Positions 1 through 12,348 of a DNA stretch of 64,000 bases are shown in pieces (within the stretch, counting starts at the first letter, position 1; each line of letters begins with the position of its first letter). The DNA is from Morinoia aosen (taxonomy: Eukaryota > Arthropoda > Malacostraca > Amphipoda > Talitridae), in contig CM059571.1 of assembly GCA_030386875.1 (NCBI GenBank), forward strand, positions 25,166,355 to 25,230,354, read 5' to 3'. Under the pieces are notes generated by a model. It saw nothing but the letters and a program-made list of their open reading frames with translations. It had not been told where the DNA came from and ran no database searches. Position numbers and translations under genes: made by a program.

Positions 1-832
1 CGTGCTCAGAGTCAGACTGGGTCGTGTGCTCACGCGCGGATTTGTTCCACTGCACATTGTGCTGAACACCTGTGCGGAATTTCACCGGCAGATCGAAGTC
101 TGTTGGCTCAAATTGTAATGGCTTGCCATATGTTTCTGCTAATATTCCTTATTAAGTTGGCTGTGACGCCGAATCAGACGCAAATCGACCTACCGAATTA
201 AATGGAACAGAAATTGGCGAGGTTTGCATTTTAGCGCGAAGCTGCGTTACGCACTTGCCTCGAAAAACGGAATTGCTCAATCGGACAGAAATCGACTGAA
301 TTTTTAAATCCGCGCTGGAGCCGGGCGTGCGTTAAAAGTTTTAAACATCGTGGCTGTTGGAGTAGTCGAACATTTTCTCGTCGTTTTAGCTTCTGCGGTA
401 GAGGCATTTTTGCGTTCTTTAGGTAGCTGTGTTCCACAATTTTGTGGCTGACAAAGAGACACTAAAATTTGAATTTGTTTTTGTTCTCTTTTGACCTGAG
501 ACACGACCATCCGTTTCTTTGAAGTTTCATTACTGATCGGTGTGATTAACTGGCCAGTTTTCAGTGCTCCGTTGTAAGAATCCTTGCTTTTAGCGCGGAA
601 TTCTCCTAGATGTCATGTATTTGAGGGTGTTTGCAGCCTGCTCATCGTAAAATGTGGATTATTTTGGCCTTCACGGACTGGCCAGTGATGTACGTGGCAC
701 AGATTTATCGTATACAGTCTACCGTTGGGTTAACTTTATTCACATCATTTTTTTTTGCTGAAATGAAAACCGCTTTTAATAAATTATCAATACGTAGGTT
801 TAGCCTATAGTATTGTATTACTGTTAGAAAAA
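1..832. other. Unique DNA, no gene recognised
   Basis: AT-rich single-copy-looking sequence. Open frames here are under 70 codons and show no recognisable protein family. I see no RNA gene or transposon end before the foldback that starts near 833. Confidence 0.5.
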
Positions 833-1383
833 TCGGTAAATCTGAAGGAGATGACAGTTGTCGATTTTCCACTTTTTGGTGCCTGAACCTAATTAATTGA
901 ATCAAAATAAACAAGTTTTCTTCTATTCTTTTTTCGTCTCAAATGAGTATTTTACGATTTATAGCGGTAAGCTTAGTTTCGTCATTGATGACGAATGCGC
1001 TCGAATAAACAGCTACTCATCGATTTTCGAATTTTTGTTGCTTGAAACATGGTAATAACATCGAAATAAACAACTTTTATTCCATACACTTTTTTCGTCA
1101 AATGAGTATTTAACGAGGTATAGCGGTAGGTTTGGTTTCGTCATTCAAGACAGAGCGCTGGAAGCGAGACGCCATTGCAGTATTGCCATACAACTCGATC
1201 AAAGAATTTCTTTCCGCTTCAAAGACTGGAGTTGCGGTAAGTCATTTACCGCTATAACTAATAAAATACTCATTTGAGACAAAAAGTGCATAGAAGAAAA
1301 CTTGTTTATTTCGATCTAATTAACTATGCTAAGGCATCGAAATTTACAAAATCGACAACTGTCATCTCCTTCAGATTTACCGA
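833..1383. mobile_element. Foldback element with long inverted arms
   Basis: The left arm (about 833-972) and right arm (about 1236-1383) are inverted copies of each other: TCGGTAAATCTGAAGGAG at the left outer end matches the reverse complement of the right outer end, and similarity continues through a TCTCAAATGAGTATTTTA motif to the inner ends. Between the arms (about 1012-1146) is another, more diverged copy of arm sequence in the same orientation as the left arm, so the left half is an imperfect tandem duplication. No coding sequence is present. The size, long arms and lack of a transposase fit a non-autonomous foldback DNA transposon. The flanks are short A-runs, so a target-site duplication cannot be called. 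Confidence 0.7.
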
Positions 1384-1925
1384 AAAATCATCCCTGAATT
1401 CTCGTGAAAATCCTTCACGGAGCACTTATGGTATACCACTACGTGCATGAACTCGTGGTGGTTGAAAAATTCCGTTGGTCAGTTGTCCTCATGACATCTT
1501 CAGTCTTTAACTCTGTTCATTTAATAGAGGGCATCAAGGGTTGTGCTGCCGTGCGCTTCTTGAGGGATGCGTTGTGTATTCCTATAGACGACTTTCAAAT
1601 TTTCATCTAATGGTCAGTGTACCTTAGGGAATTTCCCCTACACTCATAATAGTGGTGATCCGATAGCTATGCACTGAAGAACTAGTAGTACTACTTGCAG
1701 AACCTACTACCAGCTGAAATTTGTTGTTAATCATTTTACTCTTGTTTGTGAGGGAGGCTGGTGCTTCGCGCAACCGACATCCTGCGGAATGTCTTCAATA
1801 CAATATTTATCTCATTCTTCCATTTTTTCATTTTCATGACATCCTTGCTGCCGCTTTAAATACCTAAGAACTAGAAATGGCGACAATTCTACTCGATATT
1901 ACCAAATTCTGTGATTCATTGCATT
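1384..1925. other. Unique DNA, no gene recognised
   Basis: AT-rich sequence between the foldback and the first family A repeat. A 68-codon open frame at 1404-1610 has no recognisable motif and is treated as chance. Confidence 0.45.
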
Positions 1926-2255
1926 CCCTCAGGGGAATGCAGCTATTGTCTCATATTCATGAGAATCTCCCGTGGGGAATATGTGAGGTCCCGAGCTAAA
2001 AGTTAGGTAGGCCATCCTTTTGTTGAAATAGAATTGGTGCTTTGTTTTGTTAAGGACAACCTTTTTTCAGTTCACTTTCGTCCTTTTTTCAGCACCTACT
2101 ACTTTCTTCTTCGAAGTTCTTTCTCAATTTACTGTTTCCATGTTCCTTGTGCATGGCTTCCACGTTCCCTTAAGTCCGTACTAAATGGTGTTTTCCTCCT
2201 TTTTCGGAACGCCTTTGTTGCTGTTAGGGATGCTTAAACTGACGTTTAACCTGAT
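1926..2255 (+). repeat. Family A SINE-like repeat, copy 1 (short form)
   Basis: This copy follows the family A order seen across the window: a CCCTCAGGGG head, TGTGAGGTCCCGAGCT, GTTAGGTAGGCC, GTTAAGGAC, TTTTTTCAGCACCTACTAC, a T/C-rich stretch, GTACTAAATGGTG, GTTAGGGA and GCTTAAACT. It lacks the extra hairpin near the centre that marks the long form. The palindromic head is mutated. The open frame at 2034-2237 lies inside the repeat and is not a gene. Confidence 0.8.
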
Positions 2256-4033
2256 TTTTTAAATCAAGCCAAAATTCAACGGATCATGAAAAATAGTTCT
2301 CTAAATCCGTGCTGGCATTTCAGATGAAAGGAAAACCATTTTGCAATTTCCTATCAATGTCATTTGTGTTGGAACATTCAGGTGCTGGTGCTCTGTAAAT
2401 AGAACTCGTTAAATGATTCTATAGTATTGAATGCGAGTACTTGGCGTTTGCATCTACTCATAAAATGTTTTTTAATTAACCTTGATTTCTCTGAGAACAA
2501 CGGAGATCTACGACAAGTTTTCTTTCAAATCCTAGCTAAAGGCATATTTGAATCTCACTACCAGCGTCGTTCACTTTGTGGAGGCGAATGTTTCTACGAG
2601 AAAATTTTCCCAGTGCATAATTCTACACTTTCTATAACACGGAGCAAGATGGCGGGTTCGTACATCTGTATAAGTCTGCATTCTTTTGACGATTCCCGAG
2701 ACCTGCTGCCTCGAACTCCTGCTATTTTCGCACATTTTCTTATGCAAACTGAGGCTCGCCTCAAAAATTGCTCATGGTCGGATCAAGAGAGCGTCGGCGA
2801 ACGTTAAACTGAAAAGAATCCGCACAAAGCGGATGAAATGGATTCGCACCTCGTTCTCTCAGCTCGGAAATAACGCAAACTCCACAATCCGCACTTCCGC
2901 AGGACGGGGGTTTCTTGCTCCCGTAAAAAGCCTTTCTTTCAATTATTGATTTTTTTTGCCGGGCTAGATTGCGTTAGCTCGAGAGAATGGGAGATATATT
3001 TCCTCGTGCGTTACATCGCAGTGTTTTAAAAAGCTTAATTGCTGATGTAATGCAATTTACGGCGTCACAAGATTCTTCTGGCGTCTGGGAGGGCTGCGCT
3101 GAAAGAGTTCCTATGTTCTCAAATCAATCAGACTTTCCTCCGAAATGCGTTGCAAAAACTAATGGTCGATTTTATGTAACACGCAACCTAAGTTTTTCGT
3201 ACCGCTGTCGTAAATTTCTAAGTCAGGAATGTGTTTATTTGATATATTTTGGAAGAGAGATGTGAGCAAAGTAACTCGATTTCCTCTTAAATTTTACGAG
3301 AAAGAGTGACAATGTGCTAAAAAAGCTACTTAAACTTTTAATAAATTTTGAACGAGCTTAGTGACTATCATGGAAGTGAAATATCGTTGCCAAGCTTTGA
3401 GTTCTTTATGTTCTGCCTTACTTCTGCTGCACGCAACTGAGTTTCACTTATTACAGCAGCCAATCTCCTCAGGTTGAGAGACCTGGGGACTTTCATGTAA
3501 ATTTTTCGGGTAAATTTCAGGCAGGTAGCACTCCGCTGTGAAAACAGCGCAGATTTGCTGAGATTTTACACTTTAGGCGTAATCTTTTCGCCTTGTTTTT
3601 CGAAAGGAAGACAAAATATTTCTTCCTTGAGAGCAGGCTGGTGCAGCGTACAGGGAACATATTGCACGATTGAGTGCGGACTCGTCGCTCTATTCTTCAA
3701 TTCAGCGCTTCTTTGTGCGGCTCACAGCTACTGTTGAAGCTATTTTGAGCGGCGCGACGTTAATTAAAATGTTTCATATGTTTTCGCAGAAATTGTTCGT
3801 CCCATTCTGTGTAAATATCTTGATAGGATTGAAGCCTTTAAATTTCATTTTGAGTCGTTGTCCGTACATTTGTTTATGTTGTGCGGTGCGTTGAAATACA
3901 ACCTTATGCTCTGAAATAAATTCTTGCGTCGATTAGTACGCGCCAGAGCAATTTTACTACGATAATGCGCATGTTTACGAGTCAAATTTAAAGCTTATCT
4001 TTGAAAAATAGCATTAAATTTGAGTGCTAGTTC
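2256..4033. other. Unique DNA, no gene recognised
   Basis: About 1.8 kb with no repeat or gene that I recognise. The longest open frame (2427-2807, + strand, 126 codons) has no domain, signal peptide or membrane pattern. Overlapping short frames at 2686-2949 and 2987-3265 are equally anonymous. Confidence 0.4.
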
Positions 4034-4405
4034 TTTTCCAAGGGATACAAATATTCTATCCATGGAAATTAACGCTTCCAGGGGGAGGGTGTGAGATCCT
4101 GAGCTGAAGGTTAGATAAAGCTTCCTTTGGTTGAAATGGAATAGCTTTTCTTGTTCGGGACTATCTTTTTTTCGGCTTTTTGCGCTCTATTTTTTCAACA
4201 CCTAATAAGTTCTTATTTTACTTTCATCTTGTTTCATGAACTATTTTCATTCTTAATCTTGCTGTTTCTATGTGCAAGACGTGGGGACGCGTCTTGAACA
4301 TAGATTCTCCGTTCTTTCTGTTTCATATGTACTGAATGGTGCCTTCTTCTCTTTGGAAGACATTTGTCGCTGTTTGGGAGGCTTCAATTAACTTATATTC
4401 TAATA
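4034..4405 (+). repeat. Family A SINE-like repeat, copy 2 (long form)
   Basis: A diverged but near full-length copy: GATACAAATATTCTATC head, CCAGGGGGA, GATCCTGAGCTGAAGGTTAG, TTTTTCGGC, TTCAACACCTA and a final GGAGGCTTCAATTAACTTA. It carries the long-form central insert, here GTGGGGACGCGTCTTG. Likely target-site duplications flank it: TTGAGTGCTAGTTC (4020-4033) and TTGAAGTGCTAGAAC (4406-4420), alike apart from a few changes. This supports insertion by retroposition. Confidence 0.8.
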
Positions 4406-5039
4406 TTGAAGTGCTAGAACGATGCATAAAGTCATGTTCTGTTTACCCTGAATAGGTTTTAAAATTTGTCTACAACGGATACGTACAAACAGTCTTAATT
4501 TACAAGAATTTCATTTAACTTACGTTGTGTTTATTTTCGCTCGTCACAGTCATAACTTGTCTCCTCTATAGTTGCTTTGACTCGCACATCGTGGCTAACA
4601 TTTCCAAGCATCCCAAGTATTTGATTGTACTCCTGCTCGTATCGTCGAGTCCAGGCTACGGTGGGCGCGTGCGGCGCGAGGGTGCGCTGCTACGGAGCTT
4701 GTCTGTCCGTCCTCTTATCGGTCGGCACCACTTCCCTCAGGCCGGCTTAGCGGAGCCCTATATAGTACGGCCTGCCGTCATGATTGCTGCTCTCGTGAAA
4801 TGGAGTATTTTTCTCAAGTGAAGTTGTTAATTGGCTGCCATTTACCTCCATTTCACTTGTGTAACTCTCATGTAAGAGGAGTTTCGATACTAACGATCGT
4901 TAAAATTTTGATCACACAGTTTCCTATGATTGCGATTGCTTGTAGCTAAGGTCGTAGATTTTACAATCATTCCCAAAGGGATATATCACACTTGAAATGA
5001 AACCATCATGGGGTATAGGAGGACAGCAGTCATAGGTTA
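4406..5039. other. Spacer, no gene recognised
   Basis: Apart from the GC-rich patch at about 4640-4790, nothing identifiable. The 98-codon frame at 4525-4821 runs across that patch and matches no family that I know. Confidence 0.4.
4640..4790 (+). promoter_or_regulatory. GC-rich patch with TATA-like box (possible promoter)
   Basis: A GC-rich, CpG-containing island in AT-rich DNA. It ends with CCCTATATAGTACGG, which contains a TATATA core near 4759-4764. GC-rich DNA upstream of a TATA-like box resembles a core promoter on the + strand, but no recognisable coding start follows. It may equally be a chance GC-rich segment. Confidence 0.2.
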
Positions 5040-5375
5040 GTTAGGTTCTCCTATTTCATGCTATGGGGGCTGACGTCCCAAAGGTGAAACTTAGGTTGCC
5101 TCCAGCTGTGGATAGATCTTCTGGGCTTCTATCTTTCACGCTTACTTTGTTTCTCTGTGTCTACTACTTCTTCCTATCGCTTCTTTCGCTTCTCTACCTC
5201 TGCACTTGTAATTTATTGTTTCATTTTCCATTGTATGCATCCAGTTTGGGAACACTTCTTGAGCAAAATTCCTGGCGTTCTTCTGTCCATCCAAAATGGT
5301 CTCTTCTTTTCACTCCGTCGAGACTGCCGCTGATGTTCCTATGGAGTCTTGAACTAAGTAATAATCAGTAAAACG
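5040..5375 (+). repeat. Old, diverged family A-like copy (copy 3)
   Basis: The order of landmarks resembles family A: a GTTAGTTAGG-like segment, a T/C-rich block with TCTACTACTTCTTCC, TATGCATCC, a CCAAAATGG segment in place of CTAAATGG, and GGAGTCTTGAACTAA at the end. It is much more diverged than most copies. Boundaries are approximate. The open frame at 5063-5371 lies inside it and is not credible as a gene. Confidence 0.5.
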
Positions 5376-5499
5376 AATTAATTACCCATTATCTAATGGC
5401 AAGTGAAAGAGTATTTTAATGGAAAAGACATTCTAAACATGATTTTCACAGATTAGTAGATACCTCATTTGCTAGATTTAATCTGCCTCAAGAATCGAA

Positions 5500-5852
5500 T
5501 TGGATGGGCCGAAGGTTTTAGTGAGGTTTGTCCTTCCTAAGCCACGGGAACTGACGCCCTCAGAGGAGATGCTGTTCTGCTATTTCAGTCATTGATAGCC
5601 TCTCGGAACATCTATCTTTTGTACCCGCTAAGCCTCTTCAAGTTTTTATATCTTCTTCGCTATCGCTTCTTTGCATTTTTTTCATTTTTCCGAACTTGCT
5701 CTTCCTATGCTCAGGGTATGTGTGGAAACACACCTGCGTGGTGCATAGCTTCTTCATTTTCTTCTGTGTGTGTCAGATGGTTGCTTCTTTTCGTGCTCGA
5801 GAGATCGCCTTTGTTGTGGCTAAGGCGTTTTAACTCATTGACCGTGATGGGT
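5500..5852 (+). repeat. Old, diverged family A-like copy (copy 4, long form)
   Basis: A second diverged copy just downstream. It retains TCTTCTTCGCTATCGCTTC, TATGCTCAGGGT, the long-form hairpin as GTGTGGAAACACACC, GTGCATAGCTTC and GCCTTTGTTGTGGCTAAGG before a GTTTTAACTCATTG end. Its detailed resemblance to copy 3 suggests that both derive from an older subfamily. Confidence 0.5.
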
Positions 5853-8140
5853 TGAACTGAAGTTCAATATTCAGCAAAAATTTAAAAATCAATTGCAGAA
5901 TGCAATTTTGAAAATAACGAACATTAACTGGATCGTCCTCAATATGGCTTTAAGTACTTGTGAAAATTGAGTTTGTGACTACATGGTCGGTCAGTAGCAT
6001 GGTAAAAATTCCCTCCGCGTACATTGGGGCTCACATGGCAACCAACGTCGGTTGTCTTAATTCAGTCAGTTTCATTGTGGTCATTAAAAAGTATTAGGTT
6101 TTCCTATGCGAACAATCAACTGAATTTATTTCTCGAAGTATTATAGGCTCAGATAAAAGCCCCGGTGATTGAGCGCTGTTTGTTAGGTGAATTTTTTCCC
6201 CTTCATTCAGGAGCACTTGACGCATGCATGGCAACCTCGACGGAGAACAATTACTCTCCAGGGCCTTTTATTGCCATCTGGTCGTAAAAAGTGTGCGGCA
6301 ATTAAACTTGCTCTGAATTGTTACCTGCGCTAGGAATCCTTTGGCTAGTTCCTTGACTGCAACGTGAAGTGCTGCCTCACGTTATTTTCCAGCGTTTGTG
6401 ATGTGACAAGCTCGGGAATGGTTGCACAGAATTTATCACAGTTCAGCGTCCAATTTGTTGCAATGTAATTCATTTTGTTGAGGTGAACTTGAGGGGATTG
6501 TCCTTCAGTGTACCTTGTGTTGCTTTCATCGTACTTTTAGGGCACTTGGTAAGATTTCTGACTTTCGGTCACGCGAGGATGTAAGCTACCGTCGACTTTC
6601 AACGTTGGTGTACACTTCAGGTAGTTATTGCGTTTCACGCAGGGTCATTGATATAGCTGCTCGCCCAAAAATTTCCAATGCTTTTGCATAAGTTTTATGA
6701 GTGCGGTTCTTATCAATTTTTAACGCGTTGCAGTGAAACTGTCATGCTGGCGAAGACTGTTGATCGAGAGGTCAGTTATTCTTATAACTGAGCTGTCCTG
6801 GTTTCGAGGAAATTCAATTTGAAGATTGTGACGGTTTTTAGACTAGAAATGCTGCTGAAAGTGGTCTGCATGAGAGTTTGTGATCACTTGTATCGCTCAC
6901 ATTGTGGTATTGTAAACGACTCTAAAATCAGTATTGAATTTTTTGGACGAATCACATACAAGAAGACAGCGCCTGGTTTAATTTTTCCTACTCTGCTATG
7001 TTCTTGAATGTACAAAAACATCCTCCATAATGATTGTTTAAGTGCATAGTCCTCGTTTTTACTCCTACTCTTCATTACCTAAATTCTTGAATCGACCGAC
7101 CTTCTTAACTTTTTTAGTTTTGACTTCTTTCTCTGAGACGCTTTCGTTTGTTTGTGAATTTGATTGATCGAGACGGTAACATTTCATCCCAAGTTGGCGT
7201 CACCTTGTACTGTTTAGTGGTCTTTACTATAATTGACTAAGTTATGCAGAACAATATGTTGAATGGCTAAGTTCAACTATTGTTACCTAGCAAATGTAAC
7301 TGTGGTAATGAACGTATATGAGCACCAACAGTAAATGGAATAAATATATTTGCAGCCATCAGTTTCATGATAATTTTAATATTTTCGAATGCGGGTGATA
7401 AAAGTGAATGAACACTCGTAGGTATTTTTTGCAACATGTTAAAATTCTCTTGCTTGGTTAACAATTTTTTATGTTCCACCGTGTTCGGAATTTTATTCGC
7501 AAATTGCTATGGTTTTTCAATTGAAATGTCTATTAACGTAACGAGTACAGGTACCGGGGGGTGAAACGTCTCTTATCTCAAAGGAATTTCATCCGGAACT
7601 ATACCGAGGAATTGCGATTCCGCCTCAGAGATCTCGCGTGTCTAATGATTAGGGAACTCATTTTCTTTCAGCCATGCAGCCTCAGCTGAGACTGACTTCA
7701 TTTGTGGCTGCCATGCCTGTCTCGAGACCGCCTCGCGTTCTCTGTTCAGCCTTATGCATATGTTTCTGCTTGCTCATCGCACCTTCATATTCTTCTGTGG
7801 TGTCTTGCTTGACAGCATCATTTTTGTGCAGTGACGTTACGTCTTGAGACTATATTTTTGGGCACCTCCTTATATCTCCATGAAGTATCATATTTTCATT
7901 TATGCTTGTTCTTTCGTGTATTTCATCTTTTCGGTCATCTGCCCCATCTTATTGAAACAAGTCCATTGCGTCCATTTGCGCGCCTCAGTCCTGCTCTCCA
8001 TAACGAGGCCATTACGGTCCATAACGGCACGTGTGCTCACCGGCCTGCGCCGCTCCACACAGCAGTTACGCAAGGAATGTTATTGGTGCACAGATCAAAG
8101 CTGTACGAATTGTGTTATTGTTGATGTGCTGCTAATAACA
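5853..8140. other. Unique DNA, no gene recognised
   Basis: About 2.3 kb of AT-rich sequence with only short anonymous open frames. The last 200 bases before the 20-bp array (about 7970-8060) are more GC-rich. Nothing supports an exon. Confidence 0.4.
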
Positions 8141-10960
8141 GCCACACGGAGAACTGAATGGTGATACGGAACGTAGGATGGCCACACGGAACACGGGATG
8201 GTCACACGGAACACGGGATGGCCACACGGAACACGGGATGGCCACACGGAACACAGGATGGCCACACGGAACACGGGATGGCCACACGGAACACGGGATG
8301 GCCACACGGAACACGGGATGGCCACACGGAACACGAGATGGCCACACGGAACACGAGATGGCCACACGGAACACGAGATGGCCACACGGAACACGAGATG
8401 GCCACACGGAACACGAGATGGCCACACGGAACACGAGATGGCCACACGGAACACGAGATGGCCACACGGAACATGGGATGGCCACACGGAACACGGGATG
8501 GCCACACGGAACACGGGATGGCCACACGGAACACGGGATGGCCACACGGAACACATGATGGCCACACGGAACACGGGACGGCCACACGGAACACGGGATG
8601 GCCACACGGAACACGGGATGGCCACACGGAACACGGGATGGCCACACGGAAAACGGGATGGCCACACGGAACACGGGATGGCCACACGGAACACGGGATG
8701 GCCACACGGAACACAGGATGGTCACACGGAACACGGGATGGTCACACGGAACACGGGATGGCCACACGGAACACGGGATGGCCACACGGAACACAGAATG
8801 GCCACACGGAACACGAGATGGCCACACGGAACACGGGATGGCCACACGGAACACGGGATGGCCACACGGAACACGGGATGGCCACACGGAACACGGGGTG
8901 GCCACACGGAACACGGGATGGCCACACGGAACACGGGATGGCCACACGGAACACGGGATGGCCACACGGAACACGGGATGGCCACACTGAACACGGGATG
9001 GCCACACGGAACACGGGATGGCCACACGGAACACGGGATGGCCACACGGAACACGGGATGGCCACACGGAACACGGGATGGCCACACGGAACACGGGATG
9101 GCCACACGGAACACGGGATGGCCACACGGAACACGGGATGGCCACACGGAACACGGGATGGCCACACGGAACACGGGATGGCCACACGGAACACGGGATG
9201 GCCACACGGAACACGGGATGGCCACACGGAACACGGGATGGCCACACGGAACACGGGATGGCCACACGGAACACGGGATGGCCACACGGAACACGGGATG
9301 GCCACACGGAACACGGGATGGCCACACGGAACACGGGATGGCCACACGGAACACGGGATGGCCACACGGAACACGGGATGGCCACACGGAACACGGGATG
9401 GCCACACGGAACACGGGATGGCCACACGGAACACGGGATGGCCACACGGAACACGGGATGGCCACACGGAACACGGGATGGCCACACGGAACACGGGATG
9501 GCCACACGGAACACGGGATGGCCACACGGAACACGGGATGGCCACACGGAACACGGGATGGCCACACGGAACACGGGATGGCCACACGGAACACGGGATG
9601 GCCACACGGAACACGGGATGGCCACACGGAACACGGGATGGCCACACGGAACACGGGATGGCCACACGGAACACGGGATGGCCACACGGAACACGGGATG
9701 GCCACACGGAACACGGGATGGCCACACGGAACACGGGATGGCCACACGGAACACGGGATGGCCACACGGAACACGGGATGGCCACACGGAACACGGGATG
9801 GCCACACGGAACACGGGATGGCCACACGGAACACGGGATGGCCACACGGAACACGGGATGGCCACACGGAACACGGGATGGCCACACGGAACACGGGATG
9901 GCCACACGGAACACGGGATGGCCACACGGAACACGGGATGGCCACACGGAACACGGGATGGCCACACGGAACACGGGATGGCCACACGGAACACGGGATG
10001 GCCACACGGAACACGGGATGGCCACACGGAACACGGGATGGCCACACGGAACACGGGATGGCCACACGGAACACGGGATGGCCACACGGAACACGGGATG
10101 GCCACACGGAACACGGGATGGCCACACGGAACACGGGATGGCCACACGGAACACGGGATGGCCACACGGAACACGGGATGGCCACACGGAACACGGGATG
10201 GCCACACGGAACACGGGATGGCCACACGGAACACGGGATGGCCACACGGAACACGGGATGGCCACACGGAACACGGGATGGCCACACGGAACACGGGATG
10301 GCCACACGGAACACGGGATGGCCACACGGAACACGGGATGGCCACACGGAACACGGGATGGCCACACGGAACACGGGATGGCCACACGGAACACGGGATG
10401 GCCACACGGAACACGGGATGGCCACACGGAACACGGGATGGCCACACGGAACACGGGATGGCCACACGGAACACGGGATGGCCACACGGAACACGGGATG
10501 GCCACACGGAACACGGGATGGCCACACGGAACACGGGATGGCCACACGGAACACGGGATGGCCACACGGAACACGGGATGGCCACACGGAACACGGGATG
10601 GCCACACGGAACACGGGATGGCCACACGGAACACGGGATGGCCACACGGAACACGGGATGGCCACACGGAACACGGGATGGCCACACGGAACACGGGATG
10701 GCCACACGGAACACGGGATGGCCACACGGAACACGGGATGGCCACACGGAACACGGGATGGCCACACGGAACACGGGATGGCCACACGGAACACGGGATG
10801 GCCACACGGAACACGGGATGGCCACACGGAACACGGGATGGCCACACGGAACACGGGATGGCCACACGGAACACGGGATGGCCACACGGAACACGGGATG
10901 GCCACACGGAACACGGGATGGCCACACGGAACACGGGATGGCCACACAGAGCACACAATT
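8141..10960. repeat. 2.82-kb minisatellite, 20-bp unit x 141
   Basis: Tandem array of GCCACACGGAACACGGGATG. Every unit keeps the same 20-bp register from 8141 to 10960 with no insertion or deletion that I can see, giving 141 units including decayed edge units at 8141-8180 and 10941-10960. Variants are confined to the left side (8161-9000): for example GAGATG endings in seven consecutive units (8321-8460), single-unit changes at 8521-8580, 8641, 8701-8740 and 8981. From 9001 to 10940 the 97 units appear identical. The unit is 65% GC, has two CpGs, and has six A to one T on the + strand. It contains no stop codon in any register of either strand, so all six frames are open for hundreds of codons. 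These frames are an artefact of the repeat. Confidence 0.98.
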
Positions 10961-12348
10961 GGCACTCGATGTAAGGATGCATTGCCGATGCTCGCTAGCC
11001 CCGGGATCAGTCCATGAATATTGCAATGACCCGCGAGAGTTGGCGGCTCACTCTCAGCTGTCGACTGCCCCCGCCTCTCATCTTAGCCACATTCTGCAGG
11101 TCAAATGTCAAAGCAGATGTGTTTCGTTTCTGCTTGTCCTCTTTTTATAGTCCCCCCCTCCAAACTCGAGAAATTTAATTTGAATCCAAGGGGCAAATTT
11201 TATGTTGCGTTCACTGGTTGAAATAGTAACTAACTTGGTAGCTAATAGGCTCTCTTTTATTAGGAAATCTTTGTTTTGTTACACTGTAACGTTGCGTCAG
11301 CGAAAGGCTTATAACTGTAATGCTTGAATGCGTCAAATATTATTTTAATCATGGTGACACGGGTATAAATAATTTCAAGTGCTTGTAATTTCCCTAATTC
11401 TTATAGTTAGGAGCAAAAATTCTATGGTCATGCGGTGTTACACAGTTACACCTGTTTTTTCCGGACTTCTCTGCCCACACTTTTGTAAAGGGCATCTGTC
11501 GAATTGATGGGTTGTCATTTTTTCATTCAACCATCAGTCAATCTTTCTTTCGCATCATTGAACAAGCAAGCGTTTAGTTCTGTATCTTGCTCGATACTGT
11601 GAATGGGTATTTAGTAAATTGAAGGTTTTTACATCCATCACAACTTCGAGCGATGGAACGCCTTGGCCGTAGTGATGGGCAGCAGCCACATCAAGGGGGT
11701 AAGATCCATGGGCCTCGCCGGGCCTGACCCTCAAGAAAAGTTAGTCCCTGCTCTCCAAAGCTTCTCATAAATCTTCTTGTATCGTTCACTCTGAGTTCCT
11801 TCTCAGCCGCAGCATAACTTTATCCGCGTAGATGCGAGCGCTGTTGTCTTCGTTGAACTCCAGCCCTGCCGTCTAATATTGCCTTTTTGACAGAACTGAG
11901 AAATTTTCCACTCGATGGCTAAAGAGCCATTATCGTCCGATAGAGAAGCCATAACATCCTCCTCCCTGCTGGTTGTTCAGCTAATGAACAGGCTCTTACG
12001 GAGGCAATCACAATATTGACTTGGTTAATTACTAACTGGAGCAGCGAGGCGGACTGGGGCTGCGCAAATTCTGAGTGCCACGTTAATGTTACGATTGCTT
12101 ATCGCGTAGCTACATCGTTGTTAACTCACTGACTCGGCGAGCGTGACAGGCTGTGCGGTGTTTTTGCTGTCTAAATGCTGGCGTAATTAATGATACCAGA
12201 TTCTTTTCGTTGTAGCTAGAATACGAAGATTGACAGCTCGGAAGCTCTGATGCGCAGGTTGACATTTGCACTGATGTGTTCTCGTCTTTTTTCATTTTAT
12301 CTACCCCACCACGGAATGCAACAAGTGTGTGTGTACGAGCAGTTATAG
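10961..12348. other. Unique DNA, no gene recognised
   Basis: Single-copy-looking DNA following the array. The first 200 bases continue one long repeat-derived frame to a stop at 11150. No gene, RNA or transposon is recognised. Confidence 0.4.

Noticed and set aside
2427-2807. 126-codon frame as a gene
   Set aside because: No motif, signal peptide or homologue that I can recognise; similar lengths occur by chance in 64 kb.
8141-10960. CRISPR array
   Set aside because: Repeats are directly adjacent with no unique spacers, there are no cas genes, and the DNA is eukaryotic. The same applies to the 20-22 kb arrays.
8132-11150. Very long open frames (700-964 codons) on both strands as genes
   Set aside because: They exist in every frame because the 20-bp unit lacks stops; there is no unique N-terminal domain, start context or termination signal.
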